This document shows, in pieces, positions 17,409 to 25,753 of a stretch of DNA of 64,000 nucleotides (position 1 is its first letter; each line of letters opens with the position of its first letter). The DNA comes from Arthrobacter sp. B1805 (GTDB lineage: Bacteria; Actinomycetota; Actinomycetes; Actinomycetales; Micrococcaceae), in contig NZ_PJIQ01000003.1 in the NCBI RefSeq assembly GCF_002929745.1, forward strand, positions 1 to 64,000, given 5' to 3'. Both the position numbers and the translations under genes were made by a program. The notes beneath the pieces are model-generated. The model worked only from the letters and a program-made list of their open reading frames with translations. It ran no database searches and had not been told where the DNA came from.

Positions 17409-17497
17409 GGCCTCATTATCACCGCGTCGGGGCCAATCTGGGGCTGAGGCCGCCGTATATCGTGGGGCGGCTGCCTGCGTTGAACGACGGATAGCAG

Positions 17498-17530
17498 AGA
17501 AGGCCCCCGACACGTGGTCGGGAGCCTTCT
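17498..17530 (-). terminator. Intrinsic terminator after GH3 gene
   Basis: AGAAGGC plus CCCGAC on the left and GTCGGG plus GCCTTCT on the right form a long stem, interrupted by a single C/A mismatch, around an ACGTG loop. It lies 16 bases beyond the stop of the minus-strand beta-glucosidase gene. Confidence 0.75.
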
Positions 17531-17546
17531 GTCCTGCTACTGCGGC

Positions 17547-20021
17547 CTAGCGGACCTCGACGGTCAGCTCCTGGAAGTCGTCCTCGGCATGTCGGCCGAC
17601 GAGCAGCTGGAACTGCCCTGCCTCGTACTGCCAGCCGTCCTCGTAGTGCGCGAAGGCACGGGCGGGAACGCTGATCTCGACGGCGCCGGTGGCACCGGGC
17701 TCCAGCGTCACCGAGCCGAAGCCGGCCAGCCAGCGGACGGGGCGGTCCACCGCGGAGTCACTGCGGGCAACGTACACCTGTACCACCTCGCGTCCGGGGC
17801 GGGAGCCCGTGTTGGTCACCGGGGCGCTCACCGTGACGTCCTCCCCCGCCGCTGCGGAAGCATCAGCCGATGCTGCACCGAGGGCGAAGGACGTGTACCC
17901 GAGGCCGAAGCCGAAGGGGTAGGCCGGGCTCGCGCCGCCGTCGGCCGCCTGCTTCAGCCACGCGCGGTAGCCGATGTGGATGCCCTCCTCGTAGTGCACT
18001 TTGCCGTCCACCGGGGTCGTGTTCAGCACGGGGACGTCTTCGAGTGCCGCGGGCCAGGAGGTGGGCAGGCGTCCGCCCGGTTCCTCGGCTCCGAGCAGGA
18101 CGTCGGCGATCGCGGCGCCGAACTCCTGTCCGCCGAACCAGCCCAGCAGAATGGCGTCGACGTCGTTGCGCCAGGGCATGAGCACGGGCGAACCGGAGTT
18201 CACGACGACGACGGTGCGTGGGTTCACCGCGGCGACGGCGGCGACGAGACGGTCCTGGTGCCCGGGCAGGTCGAGGTCCTTCCGGTCGAAGCCCTCGGAC
18301 TCGATGGCCGCGCTGGTGCCCACGACGACGACGGCGACGTCGGCCTCGCGAGCAGCCTCCACGGCTGCCGCGATCTCGGCGTCCGCGTCGTCGACGACGG
18401 TCTCCTCGCCGAGCAGGATGGCGGAGAACGGGATGACCTGGCTCTCGGGGAGCGTGAAGATCGCCTCCACGGACACGCGCTGACCCGCCGTGGTGGACAC
18501 GGGGAAGGTCTTCTGCGGCGGGGAGAACAGCGCCGCCCCGAGGACGTCGTGCTCGTCGACGAGTTCGCCGTCGAACACCACGTCGCCGTCGAGGATCAGC
18601 TTCACCTCGCCGACGGTGCCGACGCCGAGGTGGTGCACGCCGTCGTCGGGCGCTGTCCACTCGGTCTGGATGCGGATGCGCGAGGTGCCCTCGGGGATGC
18701 CCACGCCGAACCAGATGAGGTGCGAGGCGAGGCGGTCCTCGCCGGAGAGCTCGGCGCCGGTGGCATCGAAGAAGGACACCCGGAGTCCGGGCACACCCGC
18801 CACCGGGTTGGAGAGCGAGGTTCTAGGGAACTCCTGCAGTCCGTCGGCCACCTTCGCGCCGCGTGAGTAGGTGAGCTCGACGTCGTCGGGCAGTGCCTCG
18901 CGCAGGCCCTCGAGCGGCGAGACGATCTGCAGCGGCATGACGGTGGCGCTGCCGCCGCCCTGGGTGCGGGCCTCGGAGGCGTTGTGGCCGATGACGGCGA
19001 CGCGCTTGAGGCCTGCGGTGGTCAGCGGCAGCAGGTTGTTCTCGTTGCGCACGAGCACGGACCCGCGGACGGCTGCTTCGCGGGCGAACGCGCGTCCATC
19101 GATCTCTGCGGGCTGCTCGGTGACAGCGGGCTCGAATCCTTCGAGGACGCCGACCCTCGCGGCGAGCCGCAGGATCCGGGTGACCTTCTCGAGGATGGCC
19201 TCGCGGGACACCTCGCCGGACTCGACGGCGGCGACGAGCTTCGGGCCCCAGTGACCTACGGGGCCGGGCATCTCGAGGTCCTGGTGGGCCTTGGCCGCGT
19301 CGATGGAGCGGACGCCGGTCCAGTCGGAGACCACGACGCCGTCGAAGCCCCACTCGGTGGACAGCGGCGTCTCGAGGAGCGGGTTCTCGCTCGCCGTCGT
19401 GCCGTTGATCGAGTTGTAGGAGCTCATCACGAGCCAGGCCTTCGCCTCGGTGACGGCCTGTTCGAAGGCCGCCAGGTAGAGCTCGCGCAGGGGTCGCTCG
19501 GCAACCACGGAATCGGCTGTGAAGCGGTCCGTCTCGGCGTCGTTGGCGACGAAGTGCTTCGGCGTGGCGCCGATGCCGGTGGACTGCACGCCGGTCACGT
19601 AGCCCGCGGCGAGCTGCGCCGTGAGCACCGGGTCCTCACTCATGCACTCGAAGTGCCGGCCGCCGAGCGGCGAGCGGTGCAGGTTGATGGTCGGGCCGAG
19701 GACCACGTGGACGCCCTTGCGGTGCGCTTCCTGGCCGAGCACCTGGCCGTAACGGCGAGCGACGTCCACGGACCACGCGGCGGACAGGGAGGAGGACGAC
19801 GGCAGGCTGATGGAGTCGTGGCGCTCGTCGAAGTCCTCGCCACGGACACCGGCGGGGCCGTCGCTGAGGACGATTCGGCCGAGGCCGATCTCGGGGATCT
19901 CGACGGTGCTCCAGACGTCGGCGCCGGTCAGCAGACTCACCTGCTGCTCGAGGGTCAGGCTCTCGGCGAGTTCACGGATGCGGGGATCGACGGCGATGGG
20001 AGCGGTTGCTGTGACAGTCAT
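17547..20021 (-). CDS. Glycoside hydrolase family 3 beta-glucosidase
   Basis: An 824-residue GH3 enzyme, cytoplasmic since there is no signal peptide. The N-terminal barrel has LSDGPAGVR, the substrate-site motif KHFVANDAE, and the nucleophile in VVSDWTGVRS at about Asp233. The middle alpha/beta sandwich domain follows (AVIGHNASEARTQGGGSATV), with an inserted PA14-like region (FFDATGAELSGEDRL to VELILDGDVV-type strands) and a C-terminal fibronectin-like domain (PVTNTGSRPGREVVQVYV). It hydrolyses terminal beta-linked glucose from oligosaccharides or glycosides. The gene begins right after the stop of the MFS transporter gene, so the two form an operon for glycoside uptake and cleavage, probably controlled by the divergent TetR regulator. 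Confidence 0.93.
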   Translation of the reverse strand: MTVTATAPIAVDPRIRELAESLTLEQQVSLLTGADVWSTVEIPEIGLGRIVLSDGPAGVRGEDFDERHDSISLPSSSSLSAAWSVDVARRYGQVLGQEAHRKGVHVVLGPTINLHRSPLGGRHFECMSEDPVLTAQLAAGYVTGVQSTGIGATPKHFVANDAETDRFTADSVVAERPLRELYLAAFEQAVTEAKAWLVMSSYNSINGTTASENPLLETPLSTEWGFDGVVVSDWTGVRSIDAAKAHQDLEMPGPVGHWGPKLVAAVESGEVSREAILEKVTRILRLAARVGVLEGFEPAVTEQPAEIDGRAFAREAAVRGSVLVRNENNLLPLTTAGLKRVAVIGHNASEARTQGGGSATVMPLQIVSPLEGLREALPDDVELTYSRGAKVADGLQEFPRTSLSNPVAGVPGLRVSFFDATGAELSGEDRLASHLIWFGVGIPEGTSRIRIQTEWTAPDDGVHHLGVGTVGEVKLILDGDVVFDGELVDEHDVLGAALFSPPQKTFPVSTTAGQRVSVEAIFTLPESQVIPFSAILLGEETVVDDADAEIAAAVEAAREADVAVVVVGTSAAIESEGFDRKDLDLPGHQDRLVAAVAAVNPRTVVVVNSGSPVLMPWRNDVDAILLGWFGGQEFGAAIADVLLGAEEPGGRLPTSWPAALEDVPVLNTTPVDGKVHYEEGIHIGYRAWLKQAADGGASPAYPFGFGLGYTSFALGAASADASAAAGEDVTVSAPVTNTGSRPGREVVQVYVARSDSAVDRPVRWLAGFGSVTLEPGATGAVEISVPARAFAHYEDGWQYEAGQFQLLVGRHAEDDFQELTVEVR

Positions 20022-21275
20022 TTACTTGACTCCTTTGATGCGGGTGACGAGGGCAGCGCCGATGAGTCCGACCGCTGCTCCTCCGAGGAACAGGCCGGGG
20101 TACCCGGCGAGTGCAATGACCGGTGCGGCGATGGCGGGCACGAGGGACTGCGGCAGGGCCTGAGCGATGTTGAAGACGCCGAAGGTCTTGGCGTTCTCGG
20201 TCTGGTCGGCGGGCAGCAGGTCGGTGATGAGGGCGACGTCGACCGCCGTGAAGCAGCCGAGGCCGATGCCCGCGATGGCCTGTCCGATCAGGACCTGGGT
20301 GAAGTCATTGCTCGTGGCGATGATGATGAGCCCGGCCATGATGACGACGGCGGAGAGGATCACGAGGTTCTTGCGCTTGCCGATGCGGTCGCTGATCCAG
20401 CCGCCGAGGAAGCTGGTGGCGACGGTTCCGGCCGCGCTGACGAGGGTCAGCTGGAAGACCAGGGTCGGTACGTCGGCCTGTGCGATGCCGAGGTGGTCGC
20501 TGAGGAAGTAGGGCATGTAGAGCAGGCCACAGCAGTAGGCGATGTAGACGAGGAACTTGGTGAACCAGGCCCAGCCGAGGCCGGGATGCTGGACCGGGTT
20601 GAAGTAGAACGAACCGAGGAAGTCCTTGATCGTGTACTTGTCCTTCGGCTTCTCGCCCAACACGCGGTCCGTGAAGGTGAAGGCGAACGCGAGGGCGATC
20701 GCCACACCGACCGCACCCGGGACAACGGCCATCAAAAAGGCGGTGTCGAACAGCTGCGCGAAGAAGGCAGCTGCCACGAGACCGATGGGCAGGGTCATGC
20801 CGACGAGGCCGGAGAGCTTGCCGCGCTGGTCGGGGGCCGCCTGGTCGGGCAGTGCGGCAACCAGGGCTGCGAGCGCGGCATTGAACGAGAGCTGGGCGAC
20901 GATCCAGCCGATCAGCACACCGGTGACGCCGGTTGCCGAGCCGAGGATGAACAGGCCGGCCAGGCCGACGATCGAGCCGCCGATGATCCACGGCTTCCGC
21001 ATGCCGAAGCGCGAGGTGGTGCGGTCGCTCAGTCGGCCGAAAACAGGGTTGGCCAGCAGCGCGATCAGGGCGCCGACACCGGCGACGAGGCTGTAGGCGC
21101 CTGCGCGGGTGTCCGGGGTGGTGAGCTCTGCGATCTTGATCGCTAGGACCACGAGTGCTGGGGCGAGCACCGCCATCCACAGGCCGGCGCTCGCAATCGG
21201 GAGTCCGATCATGAACGCTTTGCTCGCGCGCTGGGTGGTTGCTGCCTCGGGAATGAAGGTTGGAAGGTTGGCCAC
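20022..21275 (-). CDS. MFS transporter, sugar/glycoside uptake
   Basis: A 417-residue membrane protein with about twelve helices. The loop GRLSDRTTSRFGMRKPW matches the conserved MFS motif A, and in the C-terminal half GGWISDRIGKRKN repeats it. The GTG at 21275 is selected because AAGGAGAGG sits six bases before it; upstream residues in the longer frame look non-homologous. The stop codon is immediately followed by the ATG of the GH3 beta-glucosidase, indicating one operon. The likely cargo is a beta-glucoside or oligosaccharide that the GH3 enzyme then splits; this is inferred from the operon only. Confidence 0.88.
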   Translation of the reverse strand: MANLPTFIPEAATTQRASKAFMIGLPIASAGLWMAVLAPALVVLAIKIAELTTPDTRAGAYSLVAGVGALIALLANPVFGRLSDRTTSRFGMRKPWIIGGSIVGLAGLFILGSATGVTGVLIGWIVAQLSFNAALAALVAALPDQAAPDQRGKLSGLVGMTLPIGLVAAAFFAQLFDTAFLMAVVPGAVGVAIALAFAFTFTDRVLGEKPKDKYTIKDFLGSFYFNPVQHPGLGWAWFTKFLVYIAYCCGLLYMPYFLSDHLGIAQADVPTLVFQLTLVSAAGTVATSFLGGWISDRIGKRKNLVILSAVVIMAGLIIIATSNDFTQVLIGQAIAGIGLGCFTAVDVALITDLLPADQTENAKTFGVFNIAQALPQSLVPAIAAPVIALAGYPGLFLGGAAVGLIGAALVTRIKGVK

Positions 21276-21330
21276 GTTGCCTCTCCTTGTCAGGGGCCCG
21301 TCGTTGGGACTGGGGTAGAGCGTACACGTC

Positions 21331-21353
21331 AAAACTGAGTCTTACTAGGTTTT
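21331..21353. promoter_or_regulatory. Imperfect palindromic operator candidate for TetR regulator
   Basis: AAAACTGAG and CTAGGTTTT flank a 5-base centre (TCTTA). Seven of nine arm positions pair. The 23-bp site lies between the divergent MFS-GH3 operon and the TetR gene, where a TetR-family operator would be expected. Confidence 0.5.
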
Positions 21354-21379
21354 CGTGGAATCCGTCTCGTCCGCCCTCC

Positions 21380-21385
21380 TAGACT
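21380..21385 (+). promoter_or_regulatory. -10 box of leaderless TetR transcript
   Basis: TAGACT fits TANNNT and ends exactly seven bases before the GTG at 21392, so transcription would start on the first base of the start codon. There is no ribosome binding site before that GTG, consistent with a leaderless message. Confidence 0.6.
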
Positions 21386-21391
21386 GGGGCT

Positions 21392-21976
21392 GTGACTACG
21401 GGAAAAACACGGGGGCCCTACGCCAAGGGGGAAGAGCGACGCCGGACGATCGTCCAGACCGCAATGGACGTCTTTGCGACCGAAGGCTTCGAGGGCGCTG
21501 CGCTGAAGCACGTGGCGGAGCTCGTAGGCGTCCGGGAAGCCACGCTCTTCCATTACTTCAGCAGCAAGCAGGAGCTGCAGCAGGCGGTCCTCGCCGAGCG
21601 CGACGATCGCGCGATCAGCATGGCGGGCGAGGTCTTCGGCGTCGACGACCTGCCGGTCGTGGCAGCCCGGAACGAACAGGAGCCGGGGCTGACCAGCCTG
21701 TACGCCGTGGCGTCGGCGACGGCGAACGACACCTCCCACGCGTCGCACGAGTACTTCCGCGAGCGCTATGAACTGGTGATTCGTGACCTCGCGAGAGACG
21801 TCGAGGCGCGGCAGCGGTCCGGCGAGTACCGGTCGGACATCGACCCCGAGTGGGCGGCGCGGCTGCTGATCGGCGTGTTCGACGGCATCCAGGTGCAGTG
21901 GCTCTACGACAAGGGCGTCAGCATGCAGGAGGGGCTGCGTAGGGCGATCGCGCTGCTGAAGGCGCCCGAGGCCTGA
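21392..21976 (+). CDS. TetR/AcrR family transcriptional regulator
   Basis: A 194-residue repressor-type protein. Residues about 13-60 form the TetR helix-turn-helix: RRRTIVQTAMDVFATEGFEG, then LKHVAELVGVREATLFHYFSSKQEL. The C-terminal ligand domain ends in a helical dimer region (WAARLLIGVFDGIQVQWLYD), resembling regulators of carbohydrate genes in actinobacteria. It is divergent from the MFS-GH3 operon with an AAAAC-type palindrome between, so it is the natural regulator of that operon and itself. The GTG start has a TANNNT box seven bases upstream and no Shine-Dalgarno sequence. Confidence 0.9.
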   Translation: MTTGKTRGPYAKGEERRRTIVQTAMDVFATEGFEGAALKHVAELVGVREATLFHYFSSKQELQQAVLAERDDRAISMAGEVFGVDDLPVVAARNEQEPGLTSLYAVASATANDTSHASHEYFRERYELVIRDLARDVEARQRSGEYRSDIDPEWAARLLIGVFDGIQVQWLYDKGVSMQEGLRRAIALLKAPEA

Positions 21977-22250
21977 CGGCTATCGGGCGGTGCGTCGTCC
22001 GATCCAGCCGACCAGCCGGGTGACGGCCGACTCGAGGCTGCCCAGCACGTCAGTTGCTGTCTCCATAGCGTCAGGAACGACGGCCACCCCCACCCCGTCC
22101 GCATCATGCTGCGGAAATGCTGACGCAATCCTGCCGTCCCCAGGGCCATCCACGCCGCTCTTCGCCGCGGGGCGCCCGGTAGATTCGTCCTATCCGAGCG
22201 AGCCTCGCCCGGTCTCATGCTCGGGGGAATCGCATGGCTTGGGGGACATT

Positions 22251-23102
22251 GTGACTGCTGACGTACCACTCGACGACATCGGCCTGCCGGAAGAGTCCGA
22301 CTGGTCCAACCCGCCCGACGCGCTGCAACCGGGCCGGCTCGCGCACCGGCTCCCAGGGCAGTCCGTCATGGAGGAACTGCTCGAGGTCATCGGCACCAGG
22401 GATCAGCGCGGACTGCTGGCCAGGATTCTTGGAGTGCATCCCCTGCAGGCCGAAAGCCGTCCCTGGTACTCGGGAGCGCTCGGCGAGCGGGCTGTCGGGC
22501 GGACCCTTGCGGCACTGGGTCCCGAGTGGACCGTCCTGCACGCGGTTCCGGTAGGCGAGAAGTCGTCCGACATCGACCACGTCGTGATCGGACCAACGGG
22601 CATCTTCACGATCAACGCGAAGCATCATCCCGGCCAGAAGGTGTGGACCGCCAAAGGCACCTTCATGGTTGCAGGCACCCGCTACCCCTACGTCCGCAAT
22701 GCCGAGCACGAGGCGGCACGAGCCGGCAAGCTCCTCTCATCGGCGGTCGGGCAGAACGTTGCGGCTCGGGCGGCGATCGTCGTCGTCGGCGCGCAGCAGG
22801 TCACGGTCAAGGAAAAGCACCGGTCGGTATCGGTACTGACCCGGAACCAGCTCCTGCGCTGGCTCACCCGGAAGCCGGTCGTGTTGTCGGCCGATCAGGT
22901 TGTGGTGCTAGCGGCGGCCGCAGCCGAGCCCGCGACCTGGCGCCAAACGCCGTCGGTGCTTCAGGAACCTGCCGCCGTGGTGCAGGCGTTCGAGAATCTG
23001 CACCGGCGGGTGGAACAGGCACGACGACGGCGCCTCTGCTGGGTCCTTGCGATACCTGCCGCCCTGCTCGCCTCGGCCGCGGGCATCCTCCCGCCGTTCT
23101 GA
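22251..23102 (+). CDS. NERD-domain protein with C-terminal membrane anchor
   Basis: A 283-residue protein. The GTG at 22251 follows GGGGGA at 22241-22246. After about 75 variable residues comes a NERD (nuclease-related) domain: WYSGALGERAVGRTLAAL, then SSDIDHVVIGPTGIFTINAK with the metal-binding Asp, and NAEHEAARAGKLL. The usual catalytic E-x-K is N-x-K (INAK), a variant that appears in other actinobacterial NERD proteins and casts doubt on nuclease activity. The C-terminus has a basic segment (RRVEQARRRR) and one hydrophobic helix (LCWVLAIPAALLASAAGILPP), so it is likely membrane-anchored with the NERD domain inside. The gene is followed after 28 bases by another nuclease-fold gene. Confidence 0.8.
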   Translation: MTADVPLDDIGLPEESDWSNPPDALQPGRLAHRLPGQSVMEELLEVIGTRDQRGLLARILGVHPLQAESRPWYSGALGERAVGRTLAALGPEWTVLHAVPVGEKSSDIDHVVIGPTGIFTINAKHHPGQKVWTAKGTFMVAGTRYPYVRNAEHEAARAGKLLSSAVGQNVAARAAIVVVGAQQVTVKEKHRSVSVLTRNQLLRWLTRKPVVLSADQVVVLAAAAAEPATWRQTPSVLQEPAAVVQAFENLHRRVEQARRRRLCWVLAIPAALLASAAGILPPF

Positions 23103-23130
23103 CCGACCCTCCCGCTGAAAGCCGGTTACC

Positions 23131-24333
23131 GTGCTGCATTTCCCTTCCACGAACACTGCTGCCCACACGGCGGCCCCCACTGACGTCGCGCGTCTGCATC
23201 AACTCCTGGGCGACCACGTGTGGGCATTCAGCAACTGCAGGGTGGACTCGCCGGGTACGCCGGTTGCGGAGGTCGACTGGCTCTTTTACAACTCGGACAA
23301 GGGCACCTTCATCCTCAGTGAGTGGAAGCGTTACAACGGCCAGGTGCGCGAGGTGAAGGACACCGGCAGGCCGTGGGTACTCGTCGGCGGCAAGGAGGTG
23401 CCCAACCCGATAGAGCAGGTCGCGCGACAGCTCGACGCTGTTCGTCGTGTCCTCCGTCAGAGCGTTGCGCCACAGCACTTCGCTACGGCGAACCAGGACT
23501 CCATCAACGTCTATCAAAGTGTCTACTGCCCGCAGATCAACGAGAAGACCCAGCACGAGCGCCTTCGGTACGGCGTCGTGCACGCGACTCTCGAGGAGCT
23601 CGTGCGGACGGTCGAGCGGCGAGCCACCACTGCTCCCCTGCTGGTCGGCGAGACGGAGCGGGTCCACCTCGCTGTCGCCCTGGCCGACGTGTTCCGGTGC
23701 TCGGTCAGTTCCGCGGTTCGCCGGAAGCTCGCTCCCCCGGTTTCCGCGCCGGCGCAGCCGATGACGCATCCGACAACGCGGATCGCTGCCATTCATCGGG
23801 AGCTGGCTGCGCTCCACCTCGAACTGGCGGCGCTTGCTGAGGCCGGGCCACTGGTCCCATCCCTTCCTGCACCGGCTGCCCCTGGCCCGGACGCTACTTC
23901 TGCATCCGCAACTCCTCCTGCAAACCAGCTGCCGGTGGCACCAGCTCCGGCGAAAGCACCGCCCGTCCTGCAGGCAACGAACGAAAAGGCGAACGCGCCC
24001 ACCGCCACTGCAGGGAAGCAGGCGCCGCCCGTCCACGAGCACCTGCGGCGGCACGTCGAGAAGCACGTCCCGCCCGCTGGCGCAGAACCGGACCACATCC
24101 GCGCAGCCTTCCTGTCGGCATTACAGGACGGGCAGCTGCGGAAGAGCGGCGTCCACGTGGGACAGTTCGGCGGCTTCGTCGGGCAGCGCCTGGACGGGAA
24201 CCGAAACCTCGCCAGCCTGGCGTTGGGGAGCCTCGTGAAGTGGTGCCTGGCGCAGGCGTCAGCTGCCGGAGTCGCTGCGGTAAAAGACACCACAGACCCG
24301 TCCATCGTCAGATTGAGCCCACTGAAGACGTAG
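23131..24333 (+). CDS. NERD-like PD-(D/E)XK nuclease-fold protein with C-terminal unknown domain
   Basis: A 400-residue protein with a GTG start. Residues about 17-200 look like a restriction-endonuclease-like fold related to NERD: GDHVWAFSN, then EVDWLFYNSDKGTFILSEWKRYNG (read as D49, E64 and K66 forming D-x14-E-x-K), followed by QVARQLDAVRRVL. A helical segment (IHRELAALHLELAALAEAG) and a Pro/Ala-rich linker join it to a C-terminal domain of about 80 residues (HLRRHVEKHVPP to SLVKWCLAQ) that may be a small winged-helix-like module. All three catalytic residues are present, unlike in the neighbour upstream. Function could be DNA cleavage in defence or repair. The gene converges with the amidase gene, stop to stop 11 bases apart. 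Confidence 0.7.
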   Translation: MLHFPSTNTAAHTAAPTDVARLHQLLGDHVWAFSNCRVDSPGTPVAEVDWLFYNSDKGTFILSEWKRYNGQVREVKDTGRPWVLVGGKEVPNPIEQVARQLDAVRRVLRQSVAPQHFATANQDSINVYQSVYCPQINEKTQHERLRYGVVHATLEELVRTVERRATTAPLLVGETERVHLAVALADVFRCSVSSAVRRKLAPPVSAPAQPMTHPTTRIAAIHRELAALHLELAALAEAGPLVPSLPAPAAPGPDATSASATPPANQLPVAPAPAKAPPVLQATNEKANAPTATAGKQAPPVHEHLRRHVEKHVPPAGAEPDHIRAAFLSALQDGQLRKSGVHVGQFGGFVGQRLDGNRNLASLALGSLVKWCLAQASAAGVAAVKDTTDPSIVRLSPLKT

Positions 24334-24343
24334 CCGGGCCTGG

Positions 24344-25753
24344 TTACAGCTCCGGCGCCCGCTTCGCCCAGCCCGTCGCCTGCTCGAACGCGTACGCCAC
24401 CTGCAGCAATTCGACGTCGCTCCCGTGCGGCATGACCAGCTGCAGCCCGACCGGCAAACCGTCCTCGCTGAAGCCTGCCGGCACCGACACCGCGGGCAAC
24501 CCGGTCGCCGAGATGAGCGTTGCCGAGCGCATCCAGTCGAGGTACGTCTCGAACTCCACGCCGTTGACCGACGTCGGGTACCGCTCGGACGCGTCGAACG
24601 GCAGCACCTGCGCGGTCGGGCTCACGAAGACGTCGTACTTCCCGAAGTAGCGGCGCACACTGGAGTCGAGCCTCGTCCTGGCGACGGCGGCGTCGATCAT
24701 GTCCTGTGCGGTCAGCGCCAGCCCGTGCTCCACGTTCCAGCGGATCTCCGGTTTGATCGCATCGCCGTGCTTCCTCACCACGTCCCCGAGTCCGAGCACG
24801 AAGTCGAAGGCGCGCGTGGTCCCGAACACCTGGTCCGCGCCGCGCAGGTCCGGGGCCGCTTCCTCCACGATGGCGCCGAGGTCCGTGAAGAGCTGCAGCT
24901 GCCCCTCGAGGACCCGCACCACTTCCCGGTCCACCGGCACGCCCAGCCCGAAGTCGGCAGACCAGCCGATCCGCAGACCGGCCAGGTCCAGCTGGAGCGA
25001 CGCCTTGAAGGACCGCGTCACCGGGTAGGCGTACGGCACCGCGGGATCGGCCCCGGCGATCGCCGTCATGCCCAGCGCGATGTCCTCGACGTCGCGCGCC
25101 ATCAGCCCATTGCGGTTCAGCCAGGCCCAGGCGTTGCGCGTCGGCACCGTCGGCACCACGCCGATGGACGGCCGGTAGCCCACGATGTTGCAGAACGACG
25201 CCGGGTTGCGGAGCGAGCCGCCCATGTCGCTGCCGTCGCCCAGCGGCTGGATGCGGGCAGCGATCGACGCCGCTACTCCCCCGCTGCTTCCGCCCGCGCT
25301 CCTGCTGGTGTCGTACGGGTTGACGGTCGTGCCGAACAGCTCGTTGAAGGTGTGAGCGCCGGCGGCGAACTCCGGCACGTTCGTCTTGCCCGTCGTCACC
25401 ACCCCGGCCTGCTTGAGCCGGCCGATGATGAGGTCGTCGAACGTGGGCACGAAGTCCCGGAACACGGGTGAGCCCTGCGTGGTGCGAAGCCCCTTCGTGT
25501 TGTGCGTGTCCTTGTGCGTCATCGGCAGTCCGTGCAGCGGCGGGAGGTTCCCACCGGACATCGTCAGCTCGTCCGCCGCCTCGGCGAGCGCCGTCGCGCC
25601 CTCCCGGTCCTCGGTGACGACGGCGTTGATCGTGCCGTTGACGGCGTCGATGCGATCGAAGTGCGCCTCGAGTGCCTCCCGCGCCGACACTTCCCGACGA
25701 CGGATCACCCCGGTCAGCTCGACGGCGGACAGCTCGTGCAGGGCCCCACTCAC
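24344..25753 (-). CDS. Amidase-signature family hydrolase
   Basis: A 469-residue amidase. The Ser-Ser-Lys triad is visible: Lys in LPMTHKDTHNTKG (the first K), cis-Ser within GDGSDMGGSLRNPAS, and the nucleophile Ser in GGSLRNPAS. The glycine-serine loop SRSAGGSSGGVAA is standard. Residues upstream of the nucleophile loop (INAVVTEDREGATALAEAAD) also match. It hydrolyses amide bonds of small carboxamides or acyl-amino acids; specificity is not evident. The GTG start overlaps the stop of the M20 peptidase gene as GTGA, so the two are translationally coupled and probably act on the same amide or N-acyl substrate. Confidence 0.92.
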   Translation of the reverse strand: MSGALHELSAVELTGVIRRREVSAREALEAHFDRIDAVNGTINAVVTEDREGATALAEAADELTMSGGNLPPLHGLPMTHKDTHNTKGLRTTQGSPVFRDFVPTFDDLIIGRLKQAGVVTTGKTNVPEFAAGAHTFNELFGTTVNPYDTSRSAGGSSGGVAASIAARIQPLGDGSDMGGSLRNPASFCNIVGYRPSIGVVPTVPTRNAWAWLNRNGLMARDVEDIALGMTAIAGADPAVPYAYPVTRSFKASLQLDLAGLRIGWSADFGLGVPVDREVVRVLEGQLQLFTDLGAIVEEAAPDLRGADQVFGTTRAFDFVLGLGDVVRKHGDAIKPEIRWNVEHGLALTAQDMIDAAVARTRLDSSVRRYFGKYDVFVSPTAQVLPFDASERYPTSVNGVEFETYLDWMRSATLISATGLPAVSVPAGFSEDGLPVGLQLVMPHGSDVELLQVAYAFEQATGWAKRAPEL

